Origin: Rheinheimera sp. | GTDB lineage: Bacteria; Pseudomonadota; Gammaproteobacteria; Enterobacterales; Alteromonadaceae | Assembly: GCA_003482455.1 (NCBI GenBank) | Contig: DMYW01000068.1 | Coordinates: forward strand, 13,620-26,286 | Direction of reading: 5' to 3' | DNA length: 12,667 nt | Part shown: positions 1 to 7,158 of the stretch, in pieces | Numbering within the stretch: position 1 is the first letter of the stretch | Layout: each line of letters opens with the position of its first letter | Program-made: the position numbers and the translations under genes | The notes under the pieces: generated by a model | The model's input: only the letters and a program-made list of their open reading frames with translations | Told to the model about the DNA's origin: nothing | The model's database searches: none

Positions 1-212
1 CGGCGCTGACGGCGGAAAAACTGCAAACGTCCGAAGGCACCGTAAAAATCCACCGCAAGAATATCTACCGCAAATTAGACATTGGCTCGCAAGCCGAGTT
101 GTTTTCGTTATTTATCAACTGTATTCCATTTGCGCAGCCTGGGGTTGGCGACGACCCACTGGCTTTGTATCAACAAGCGCAGCAAGGCCAAACGCCACTT
201 GGCAGCCTGTAA
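1..212 (+). CDS. LuxR-type HTH transcriptional regulator, C-terminal part (partial at window edge)
   Basis: The reading frame from base 3 to the TAA at 210-212 gives 69 residues, open at the left edge. The first 40 or so match the second half of a LuxR/FixJ-type (GerE) helix-turn-helix: a recognition-helix stretch TSEGTVKIHRKNIYRKL, then the SQAELF segment typical of the last helix. A polar, Gln/Gly-rich tail of about 27 residues follows. The N-terminal sensor or receiver domain lies outside the window, so the signal it senses is unknown. It is transcribed in the same direction as the cyanophycin-use genes, 214 bp upstream of the receptor start, and is a reasonable candidate for their regulator; that link is inference from position only. 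Confidence 0.85.
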   Translation, partial: ALTAEKLQTSEGTVKIHRKNIYRKLDIGSQAELFSLFINCIPFAQPGVGDDPLALYQQAQQGQTPLGSL

Positions 213-220
213 CAACCTTG

Positions 221-290
221 CATCTATCGCTTAAGGAATAGCCTGCTGCGCGGACTGCGCCAACGCAGTGCAATCGCCTATTCCTAGATG
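221..290 (+). repeat. Long imperfect inverted repeat / stem-loop downstream of the luxR-type gene
   Basis: CATCTA (221-226) pairs with TAGATG (285-290), and GGAATAG (235-241) pairs with CTATTCC (278-284). The right arm is continuous while the left has an 8-base bulge (227-234). Inside, CTGCG (246-250) can pair with CGCAG (264-268). It begins 8 bases after the luxR-type stop codon and is followed by a weak T-rich stretch (TATTTT at 293-298), so it could be a terminator or 3'-end structure for that gene. It could equally be part of the next gene's leader. Function not established. Confidence 0.5.
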
Positions 291-345
291 GATATTTTAC
301 TTCTTTACAACTGTTACTAGGATGGTTACAGCGCCAACGTTTTTT

Positions 346-367
346 TCGAATTGCTTTGGCAGTTCGA
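346..367 (+). promoter_or_regulatory. Compact 9-4-9 dyad upstream of the receptor gene (candidate operator or mRNA hairpin)
   Basis: Left arm TCGAATTGC (346-354), loop TTTG (355-358), right arm GCAGTTCGA (359-367). The arms are complementary over nine positions, with one T-G wobble. It follows a run of seven T and sits about 60 bp before the receptor ATG. That suits either a protein-binding site near the promoter or a hairpin in the 5' leader. No regulator family is recognised from the arm sequence. Confidence 0.45.
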
Positions 368-426
368 GCACAACTACACACCACTAACACAAAAAAGGCG
401 CAACTGCACAACAGGCTGGAGACTTT

Positions 427-3400
427 ATGACACACCCTATCGCACCTTCGAATTGCTCGACCTCGTCTCGTCGCATCGCTCGCTCGACACTTCGCACGTC
501 CGCGTTGGCCGCTTGTGTCGCGCTGGCGTTAAGCCCGGCCGCATATGCGGACTTGTCGCTGGGCTCGATTTTTGGTCAAGCGCCCAAAGGCAGCACAGTT
601 ACAGTACAAAACCTCGACACGGGTTTAAAACGACAAGTGCAGGTGGATAACCAAGGCAAATTCAGTTTTAGCCAATTGCCGGGTGGCCGTTACAAAGTCG
701 AAGGCAACGGTGTAAGCCGTGAAGTGCAGGTGTCGCTTGGCACGGGTAGCCAAGTCAGTCTGAACGAACAAATCGAGCGCATCGCCGTGCAAGGCCGTGC
801 CATCAACCCAATCGACATTTCCTCGGTGGAATCGAGCACTGTGTTTAGCGCCGATCAACTGGAAAAACTGCCGATCGGCCGCGACATCAGCGATGTGGCA
901 ATGCTAGCGCCTGGCACTGTGCGCGGCGACAGTGGTTTTGGTAACTTGGCCTCGTTTGGTGGCGCGTCGGTTGCGGAAAACGGCTATTACATCAACGGCT
1001 TTGACGTCACCAACGCCCGCTCGTTTTTGTCCTATTCCAAAGTGCCGTTTGATGCCATCGGCGAGCAACAAGTCAAAACCGGCGGTTACGGCGCCGAATA
1101 CGGCCGCGCCCTGGGTGGCGTGATAAACGTGGTGACCAAACGCGGCACCAACGACTGGGAATTTAGCACCTCTGCCGTGTGGGAGCCGTCAGCCTTGGCC
1201 GGCCACGGCAAAAACGTAGTCAGCCGCGTACCTGGCGTGCAACCAGGCGATTACAGTTATTATTCGGCATATCGCGCCGACGATGAAAGCGACAGCTTAA
1301 GTTACGCCGTGGGCGGCGGCGGCCCGCTGATTGCAGATAAATTGTTTATTTACGGCATTATCGAAGGCAAACGCGACACCGCCGATAGTTTTTCCGCCGA
1401 TCGCAGCTCGCGTAGCGAAAACACCAGCCCGAATGCCTTGGTCAAACTCGATTGGTACATCACAGATCGGCATATTTTTGAGCTGACCGGCATTCGCAAC
1501 GTCGACAAAGAACATATCTACACCTATTTAAACCCCGACGAGCAGTACTACACAGGCCAGCACGGCAACGCCCGCACTGACTATGAAGTACGTAACGGCG
1601 GCAACATTTTAATTAGCAAATACACGGGCCAGCTGACCGACACCTTCAACGTCGGTGTGATGTATGGCGTGCTGAAAAGCGACGCCGATTACATCACGCC
1701 CGATCCGCTGCCAGGCGATGACTGCCCGCTGGTGGACGTGTATGACCAAGAAACCGACGACGTGATCGATGTCGGTTGCTGGAACCAAATTAACGTGCGC
1801 ACTTTAGGTTTTGGCCCCAATACCGACGAGCGCAAAGCGCTGCGCTTAGACGCTGAATGGGCGCTCGACAATCACACAGTGCGCTTTGGTTATGACAGCG
1901 AAACCTTTACTAGCACCCGCGCCGGCGCCGATTATTCCGGTGGTGTGTTTTATCGCCGCTACACGCCGTTGCCGTTTGAAGATCGCTGGAATGGTGAGGA
2001 TGTCGCCGCCAACGCGCATGTAGTGCGCAAGCGCACCCGCACTTCGCCATCGGGCAGCTATGAAGTGAACAACAAAGCCCTGTATGTTGAAGATAGCTTT
2101 AACGTCACCGACAACCTAATGCTGTACGCCGGTCTTCGCAACGAGTCCTTTGATAACTTCAACGCCGATGGTGTGTCGTTTGTTGATGCGTCAAACATGC
2201 TGGCCCCGCGGTTAGGGTTTGCTTGGGACGTGCACGGCGACTCCAGCGCCAAGTTGTTTGCCAACGCCGGTCGTTATTACATTCCAATTGCCGCCAACAC
2301 CAACGTGCGCGCATCAAGCTGGCAATATGTCACCACCGAATATTACCTGTATGACGGCACTGTCGATCCGATCACCCAAGCGCCGCGTCAACTAGGCCAG
2401 AAGCTCGGCGACACCTTAACCAGCGGGCGCAATACCTCGCCAGAGCCAGCTACGGTAGCCAGCGCCGACTTAAAACCTATGCTGCAAGATGAATTGATCA
2501 TCGGCTATCAGCAAGAAATTACCGACGGCTGGACCGGTGGCGTCAAAGCGGTGTTTCGTGAAGTGAAAAATGGCGTCGACGACTACTGCGGCCAATCGGC
2601 GTTTGTGCAGTTTGCCGCCGACAACGGCTACAACGACTTTGACCCAGATTCGCTGGCTACTTGTATCATCGTCAACCCAGGCCGCGACTTGGTGATGGAT
2701 ATGGACGTCAACGGCGATGGCAACCTGCAGCGCGTGACTGTCTCCAACGACAAATACTTGCAGCTGGAAGACTACAAACGCACTTACAAGGCGCTGGAGC
2801 TGTTTTTTGAACGCGCCAACCGTGACGGCTGGTATCTGCAAGGCAGTTACACCCTCGCCTACAGCCGCGGTAACGCCGAAGGCTTAGTCAACAGCTACTT
2901 AGAATCCGAATCGCCAGGTTTGACCAACGACTTTGACCATAAAGTATTTGTCGATGGCACCGATGGCTATTTATCCAATGACCGGCGCCATAACCTGAAA
3001 GTGTTTGGCGGCTATGAGCTGACCAGCGACGTGGATATCTCCGCCAGTTTCAGCCTGCAATCAGGCCGGCCGGTCAGCTGTTTTGGTTATCAACCCTTTG
3101 ATGTCGATGACCCAGAATACGCTGTGTTTGAGCGTTACGCCGCGTCCACCTTGTACTGTCGCAACGCGCAAGGCCAACAAGAATTGACCCATCGTGGCCA
3201 GTTTGGTCGCACGCCGTGGACTTACAATATCGACGCGGGCATCACCTATCAGCCAGAGCAGATCAAAGGGTTAACACTGCAAGCGCAAGTGTTTAACTTG
3301 CTCAATGTACAACAAGTGACGGAATATCAAGAGCTGGGGGATGTGTCGCTGGAAGACACAGGACAAAATCCGGATTTCCTCAACGATCAGAACTACCAGA

Positions 3401-3441
3401 CGCCGCGTTACGTGCGTTTGACGGTTCGTTACCAGTTCTAA
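427..3441 (+). CDS. TonB-dependent outer-membrane receptor (Oar-like, N-terminal carboxypeptidase-regulatory-like domain)
   Basis: A 1004-residue protein with an extended signal peptide of about 41 residues (hydrophobic core followed by AYA). A beta-rich carboxypeptidase-regulatory-like domain spans about 47-112, with a possible TonB-box-like IERIAV at 116-121. The plug covers about 129-238 (EKLPIGRDISD, GGYGAEYGRALGGVINVVTKRG), and the barrel runs to the C-terminus. It ends YVRLTVRYQF with a terminal Phe, the usual signal for outer-membrane barrel insertion. Such receptors take up substrates using TonB energy. The mature chain has only six Cys, in three close pairs (433/451, 721/746, 885/911) in acidic loop-like segments, plus a D-x-D-x-N-G-D calcium-loop-like motif at 758-764. 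The ATG has GGAGA just upstream. The next gene, a secreted cyanophycinase, suggests cyanophycin or its fragments as ligand; this is inference, and no SusD-type partner is present. Confidence 0.93.
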   Translation: MTHPIAPSNCSTSSRRIARSTLRTSALAACVALALSPAAYADLSLGSIFGQAPKGSTVTVQNLDTGLKRQVQVDNQGKFSFSQLPGGRYKVEGNGVSREVQVSLGTGSQVSLNEQIERIAVQGRAINPIDISSVESSTVFSADQLEKLPIGRDISDVAMLAPGTVRGDSGFGNLASFGGASVAENGYYINGFDVTNARSFLSYSKVPFDAIGEQQVKTGGYGAEYGRALGGVINVVTKRGTNDWEFSTSAVWEPSALAGHGKNVVSRVPGVQPGDYSYYSAYRADDESDSLSYAVGGGGPLIADKLFIYGIIEGKRDTADSFSADRSSRSENTSPNALVKLDWYITDRHIFELTGIRNVDKEHIYTYLNPDEQYYTGQHGNARTDYEVRNGGNILISKYTGQLTDTFNVGVMYGVLKSDADYITPDPLPGDDCPLVDVYDQETDDVIDVGCWNQINVRTLGFGPNTDERKALRLDAEWALDNHTVRFGYDSETFTSTRAGADYSGGVFYRRYTPLPFEDRWNGEDVAANAHVVRKRTRTSPSGSYEVNNKALYVEDSFNVTDNLMLYAGLRNESFDNFNADGVSFVDASNMLAPRLGFAWDVHGDSSAKLFANAGRYYIPIAANTNVRASSWQYVTTEYYLYDGTVDPITQAPRQLGQKLGDTLTSGRNTSPEPATVASADLKPMLQDELIIGYQQEITDGWTGGVKAVFREVKNGVDDYCGQSAFVQFAADNGYNDFDPDSLATCIIVNPGRDLVMDMDVNGDGNLQRVTVSNDKYLQLEDYKRTYKALELFFERANRDGWYLQGSYTLAYSRGNAEGLVNSYLESESPGLTNDFDHKVFVDGTDGYLSNDRRHNLKVFGGYELTSDVDISASFSLQSGRPVSCFGYQPFDVDDPEYAVFERYAASTLYCRNAQGQQELTHRGQFGRTPWTYNIDAGITYQPEQIKGLTLQAQVFNLLNVQQVTEYQELGDVSLEDTGQNPDFLNDQNYQTPRYVRLTVRYQF

Positions 3442-3447
3442 TGGCAA

Positions 3448-3466
3448 GCCCACCCACGTGGTGGGC
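3448..3466 (+). repeat. Intercistronic hairpin between receptor and cyanophycinase genes
   Basis: A perfect 7-bp GC-rich stem, GCCCACC (3448-3454) with GGTGGGC (3460-3466), around a 5-base loop. It lies in the 39-bp gap between the receptor stop and the cyanophycinase ATG and ends only five bases before the GAGG ribosome-binding site. Only three T follow it, so it is at most a weak terminator. It could stabilise the 3' end of the receptor message or lower downstream expression. Confidence 0.55.
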
Positions 3467-3470
3467 GTTT

Positions 3471-3474
3471 GAGG
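3471..3474 (+). promoter_or_regulatory. Ribosome-binding site that decides the cyanophycinase start
   Basis: GAGG lies six bases before ATG 3481. The same frame is open to a TTG at 3469 and a GTG at 3478, but this site would fall inside or against those starts, so ATG 3481 is the likely start. Confidence 0.7.
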
Positions 3475-3480
3475 TGTGTG

Positions 3481-5643
3481 ATGCCTGAGTTTCATCGGGT
3501 TGCCTTCGCCAGTCAGTCTGCGGTCGGTTTGACCGTCAAAGCGCCGCAGCGACTGGCTTTTTTGAGTGGATTATTGCTGTGTGCCGTATCGCCGCTGGCC
3601 GCCAAAACGGTTAGCCTGGCGCCCCAAACGCCACAAAGCAGCGAATTACATGCAAGTACGCCTGTCACCAACCAAACTGCCGCGCAGCCTCCAGCCAAAC
3701 TTGGCAAACTTGGCAAACAGCTGTGGTTGTTTGGCGGTGGCGAGCCGATTTGCTCCAGTGTCGAGCCCGAGTTGTGCGAGCCTGCCAAACGGCAAGCGGC
3801 CGATGCCTATTTCACCAAAACCTTGGCGCTGCGCGGCAAGTTGCTGCGCTGCGACGATGCCAGTTTTAAGGCGTTAAATGCCCTGCCCGGTTGGCCGGAC
3901 GCGGCTGGGTTTAGCGCAGCTTACAATGAACAAGCAGCGACGCGCTCGCTGCAGCGCCGCGAGCAAGTGCTGGATGCGCTCAAGTCCTTAAATCGATTAC
4001 CGCGCACGCCAAGTGAATTGACGCAGTTGTTAACGCCGCTACTGGCCGAACCGCTTGGCGAGGATGAACTGAGTCTGATTGAAGACGCCTGCGAAGTGCG
4101 GCTGACCGACCAGCAAGGCCAAAGCCTGACCATGCAAGTGTATTGGGAGGGCATGCAGCCCTTTGCGCGAGCGCTGTTTGAACAATTCATCCAACAAGCC
4201 GCCGAGCGCAAAGCGCTGCGCAGCGGCCACCCAGCAACAACAAACCACAAACCCACCTTATTGCTGCTGACGTCTTCATCGTACAACCCCTTTGAATGGG
4301 TCGACTATTACAAGCAAGTGTTTGAATTTGCAGGTGCCAATGTGGTGTGGTTGCCGCTAGAACCGGCGATGGCGCGCGGGCGCTGCGACGACTTAACATC
4401 CAACCGCTTGCGCTTGAATGGCCAGTTGCGCCGCGCCGAGCGTTACCCAGAACTGGCCGCGTATCAACGTAAACTTTGTGAAAACCCCGCAGCGCTGCAG
4501 GATTTAGTCGACCAAGCGGATGCGGTGTTTATCAATGGCGGCGATCAGTCGCTGACCATGCGCGCCTTGACCGATGCACAAGGCAATTGGACGCTATTAG
4601 CCGCGCGCTTATTAAGCCGCGTCGAACATGAAGGCATTCCGCTGGCCGGCTCGAGTGCCGGGACCGCCATTCAAGGCGGTCGTGCGAAAAACCGCGACGG
4701 CGCAGGCGGCTTAGTCATGGTCAGTGGCGGTCAAAGCAGCCATGCGCTGCGTTTTGGGGCACAAGCGCTGGATATCGACGCCCCCATTTGCCGCGCTACC
4801 CGCAGCTGTCATTATCAACCCCAGACGCCAAGCCAAGAACAACCGGCCTATCTAGCCGATGCGGCGCTGACTTATCACCCAGAGCTTGGCCTGCGCCTAT
4901 TTGATTTGGCGGTGACCGACACGCATTTTCGCGAGCGTAACCGCGAAGGCCGCATGCTGCGCCTGCTGCACGATAGCAAAAGCGCCGCCGGAGTTGGCGT
5001 TGATGAAGCCACTGTGCTGCGCGCTGATTTTGCGCCGCGCACGCCGGGTTTAAACACCGCCAGCAGCGCGCAGCTGCAAGTGTACGGTGCTGGCTCTGTG
5101 TGGTGGCTCGATGCCAGCCAAGCGCAAGGCGAATTGCCAACGCAGCCACGGCTTGGTCCAGCCCGCGCCATGCAAGGCACGTGGCAAGGCTTGCAAGTGG
5201 CCCGTTTGTCACCGGGCGATCAGCTGCGCGTCGAGCGTGACGCCAGCGGTCGTTATCAATATCAAGGCGCGGTGAACTGCCAAGCGACGCAGCCGACTGC
5301 GGCGCCAGTTGCTACGACGCCAGTTGGCACGCAAAAGCTAGCGCACACGGCCGACAAAACCAGCAAAGCGCCTGCTCGTTCTCGTCACGTGACAAAACCC
5401 CATGCGCAAAGCGCTCAGCCTGCCGCCAACCAAGCTGCTGTTGTCGCGCCGCCCAAAGTGGCCGCCGGCAAAGTGGATGCCACGGCGTACAACACCTGGC
5501 AAGACAGCGCGCTGGCGTTGACCTTTATTTTGAATGCGGACCAAGCCTTGTCCGCCTGCAGCGACGCACAAGGACGCTGGCATTATCTGCCAACGCCACT
5601 TGCGGTGACGTTAGAGCTAGGAGCCATAGATGCAAGTCGATAA
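3481..5643 (+). CDS. Secreted cyanophycinase (peptidase family S51), enlarged form
   Basis: 720 residues from ATG 3481. Cyanophycinases are serine exopeptidases releasing beta-Asp-Arg dipeptides from cyanophycin. Family marks: first-strand GGGE at 85-88; INGGDQ at 351-356; the nucleophile elbow GSSAG at 390-394 with predicted catalytic Ser392; DTHFRERNREGR with predicted catalytic His482; then GVDEATVL. The N-terminus has a long signal peptide (hydrophobic about 25-41, cleavage probably near LAA/KT), so the enzyme should leave the cytoplasm; there is no lipobox. It is much longer than cytoplasmic CphB-type enzymes (about 270 residues) and extracellular CphE (about 420). The extra length comprises a mostly helical stretch of about 160 residues (96-255), a C-terminal beta-rich part, and an Ala/Pro/Thr/Lys-rich linker (601-664) before a last 55 residues. 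C600 and C693 flank the linker. It overlaps the carrier gene by 14 bp. Confidence 0.93.
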   Translation: MPEFHRVAFASQSAVGLTVKAPQRLAFLSGLLLCAVSPLAAKTVSLAPQTPQSSELHASTPVTNQTAAQPPAKLGKLGKQLWLFGGGEPICSSVEPELCEPAKRQAADAYFTKTLALRGKLLRCDDASFKALNALPGWPDAAGFSAAYNEQAATRSLQRREQVLDALKSLNRLPRTPSELTQLLTPLLAEPLGEDELSLIEDACEVRLTDQQGQSLTMQVYWEGMQPFARALFEQFIQQAAERKALRSGHPATTNHKPTLLLLTSSSYNPFEWVDYYKQVFEFAGANVVWLPLEPAMARGRCDDLTSNRLRLNGQLRRAERYPELAAYQRKLCENPAALQDLVDQADAVFINGGDQSLTMRALTDAQGNWTLLAARLLSRVEHEGIPLAGSSAGTAIQGGRAKNRDGAGGLVMVSGGQSSHALRFGAQALDIDAPICRATRSCHYQPQTPSQEQPAYLADAALTYHPELGLRLFDLAVTDTHFRERNREGRMLRLLHDSKSAAGVGVDEATVLRADFAPRTPGLNTASSAQLQVYGAGSVWWLDASQAQGELPTQPRLGPARAMQGTWQGLQVARLSPGDQLRVERDASGRYQYQGAVNCQATQPTAAPVATTPVGTQKLAHTADKTSKAPARSRHVTKPHAQSAQPAANQAAVVAPPKVAAGKVDATAYNTWQDSALALTFILNADQALSACSDAQGRWHYLPTPLAVTLELGAIDASR

Positions 5644-7084
5644 GCCACAAGGACACAGTTCTCGCTGGCAAATGCCAGACACCTTGTTAATTGTCGCCAT
5701 GGTGCTGCTGTTTGCCTATCTGTTGACGGCCTGGCTGCCGCCTGGCGTGTTCAGCACTATGCAGGACCCAAACACCGGCCGCGCTTTGTTAGTCGCCGGC
5801 AGTTATCAAGCCGTCGGTGAGGCGCAGCTGGCGCCAATTTTTACCGAAGGCGATCGCACCGGCTTGTTTTCGGCGTTTTTTGATGGCATGACCTCTGGCA
5901 GCCGCGGCGGTTCGGCTATCGGCGTGGTGGTGTTTATTTTGCTGGTCGGCGGCTGTTTTGGCGTGGTGCTGAAAACCGGCGCCATCGACGAGATGCTGAA
6001 GTTTTTGATCAACAAGTTGCAGCACAAAGCCCGCTTGTTACTGCCGGTGCTAGCGCTGGCGTTTTCGCTTGGCGGCGCCGTGTTTGGCATGGGCGAAGAA
6101 GCCATGGCCTTTGCGGTGTTTTTAGTGCCCTTGGTGCGTTTGTTGGGCTATGACGCCATCACCGGCGTGCTGCTGACTTACGGCGCCACCCAAGTCGGCT
6201 TTGCCACGTCCTGGATGAACCCATTTTCGGTGGCGATCGCCCAAAGTATCGCCGGCTTGCCGCCGTTATCCGGCGCACCATTTCGGTTAGTGATGTGGGC
6301 GGTGTTTACGCTGCTGTACATCAGCTGGATGATGCTACGCGCCGAACGGTATCGCAAAGCGCATGCCGGCGAGCAGGCAAGCCGCAGCGAATTTCGCTTA
6401 GAACAACAATTTCGCGCCGCGCACGGCCTGATTGTGGCGATTTTTATCGGTTCGATGGCTTGGTTGGTTTACGGCGTGGTCGTCAGCGGCTATTACTTAC
6501 GAGAGATAGCATCGGTGTTTATCGTGCTCGCCGTGCTGGCCGCAACAATAGGCAGGCTGTTGTTACCAGCGCAAGGCAATGCCAACGACTATGTGCAGTC
6601 CTTCAAAGAAGGCGCAGCTCAGCTGCTCCCCGCTGCCATGGTCGTTGGTATAGCACAGGGAATTCTGCTGTTATTGGGCGGCACGCACGCCGACCAACCT
6701 TCGGTGATCAACACCATTTTGCACCACGCCTCTGGCACCTTAGACGGGCATTCCACTATGGTGGCCGCGCAAGGCATGCTGGTGTTTCAAAGCGCCTTTA
6801 ATTTCCTCGTCACTTCAGGCTCTGGCCAAGCAGCGCTGACCATGCCGCTGATGGCCCCCTTGTCGGATTTAGTCGGCGTCAGTCGCCAAACCGCCGTGTT
6901 GGCGTTTCAACTCGGCGATGGTTTAGCGCATCTGTTTTACCCCACTTCCCCTGCACTGATGGGTACGCTGGCGATTGCTCGCGTGGAGTTCGGCCAATGG
7001 CTGCGCGCGATGGGGTCCTTGTGGTTATTGCTGACCGGCTTGTCGATGAGCACGATGGCGATCGCAGTGTGGATTGGTTTTTAA
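5630..7084 (+). CDS. YfcC-family inner-membrane carrier (C4-dicarboxylate carrier-like / putative amino-acid or dipeptide transporter)
   Basis: 484 residues, very hydrophobic, with about ten or more likely membrane segments (for example 18-40, 96-117, 136-152, 157-172, 218-236, 265-288, 293-311, 463-482). Family-typical stretches are FGMGEEAMAF (152-161), the glycine-rich TYGATQVGFATSWMNPFS (183-200) and near the end GDGLAHLFYPTSPALMG (429-445). These match the YfcC group of the DcuC-like carriers. The family's substrates are poorly known; basic amino acids have been suggested. The ATG has an ideal AGGAG at 5619-5623 and overlaps the end of the cyanophycinase gene, so the two are probably translationally coupled. 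Placed between a secreted cyanophycinase and an isoaspartyl dipeptidase, it most likely imports beta-Asp-Arg across the inner membrane, or exchanges arginine or aspartate. That role is inferred from context. Confidence 0.88.
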   Translation: MQVDKPQGHSSRWQMPDTLLIVAMVLLFAYLLTAWLPPGVFSTMQDPNTGRALLVAGSYQAVGEAQLAPIFTEGDRTGLFSAFFDGMTSGSRGGSAIGVVVFILLVGGCFGVVLKTGAIDEMLKFLINKLQHKARLLLPVLALAFSLGGAVFGMGEEAMAFAVFLVPLVRLLGYDAITGVLLTYGATQVGFATSWMNPFSVAIAQSIAGLPPLSGAPFRLVMWAVFTLLYISWMMLRAERYRKAHAGEQASRSEFRLEQQFRAAHGLIVAIFIGSMAWLVYGVVVSGYYLREIASVFIVLAVLAATIGRLLLPAQGNANDYVQSFKEGAAQLLPAAMVVGIAQGILLLLGGTHADQPSVINTILHHASGTLDGHSTMVAAQGMLVFQSAFNFLVTSGSGQAALTMPLMAPLSDLVGVSRQTAVLAFQLGDGLAHLFYPTSPALMGTLAIARVEFGQWLRAMGSLWLLLTGLSMSTMAIAVWIGF

Positions 7085-7113
7085 CTGAGTTTTTGGTTGT
7101 AGACAAATGCTGT

Positions 7114-7139
7114 GCGTGCGCTAGCCCAAGGCCGCACGC
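7114..7139 (+). terminator. Intercistronic hairpin with short T run between carrier and iadA (possible attenuator)
   Basis: GCGTGCG (7114-7120) pairs with CGCACGC (7133-7139). A second short stem, GCC (7124-7126) with GGC (7130-7132), caps it around CAA, leaving a 3-base bulge. GTTTT follows, the shape of a weak intrinsic terminator, only 19 bases before the iadA ATG. It probably lets only part of transcription reach iadA, or acts as an RNA-stabilising structure. Confidence 0.55.
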
Positions 7140-7158
7140 GTTTTAAAAAAGGATCGTT

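Larger units (their letters stand above)
213..426 (+). promoter_or_regulatory. Gene-free leader region between regulator and receptor gene
   Basis: This 214-bp interval has no credible coding sequence. It must hold the end of the luxR-type transcript and probably the promoter of the receptor gene. It contains a long imperfect inverted repeat (221-290), a 9-bp direct repeat GCGCCAACG at 257-265 and 331-339, a run of seven T (340-346) and a compact dyad (346-367). I could not find a convincing -35/-10 pair; TTTACA at 304-309 is the best -35-like hexamer but has no good partner. The receptor's ribosome-binding site is GGAGA at 418-422, ending four bases before the ATG. Confidence 0.5.

Noticed and set aside
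221..290. Integron attC-like site.
   Set aside because: It has bulged paired arms but lacks the conserved core-site ends (GTTRRRY and its complement), and no integrase or cassette is nearby.
115..435. 106-codon minus-strand open frame across the leader region.
   Set aside because: Cysteine/arginine-rich, overlaps the luxR-type and receptor genes, no recognisable domain and no clear ribosome-binding site.
2470..2841. 123-codon minus-strand open frame inside the receptor gene.
   Set aside because: Antisense of barrel-coding sequence, Val/His-rich, with no recognisable domain.
3469..3480. TTG (3469) or GTG (3478) as start of the cyanophycinase gene.
   Set aside because: The only good ribosome-binding site (GAGG 3471-3474) overlaps or abuts these codons and is ideally placed for ATG 3481.
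3568..3606. Lipoprotein signal (Cys in the hydrophobic stretch) in the cyanophycinase.
   Set aside because: The Cys34 context is LLLC without the small residue expected at -1, and it lies in the middle of the hydrophobic core; an ordinary signal peptide fits better.
4796..5212. 138-codon minus-strand open frame inside the cyanophycinase gene.
   Set aside because: Antisense shadow, Ala/Arg-rich, no domain; the opposite strand carries catalytic motifs here.
6295..6801. 168-codon plus-strand open frame inside the carrier gene.
   Set aside because: Arginine-rich composition of a shifted frame over a well-supported membrane protein; no family features.
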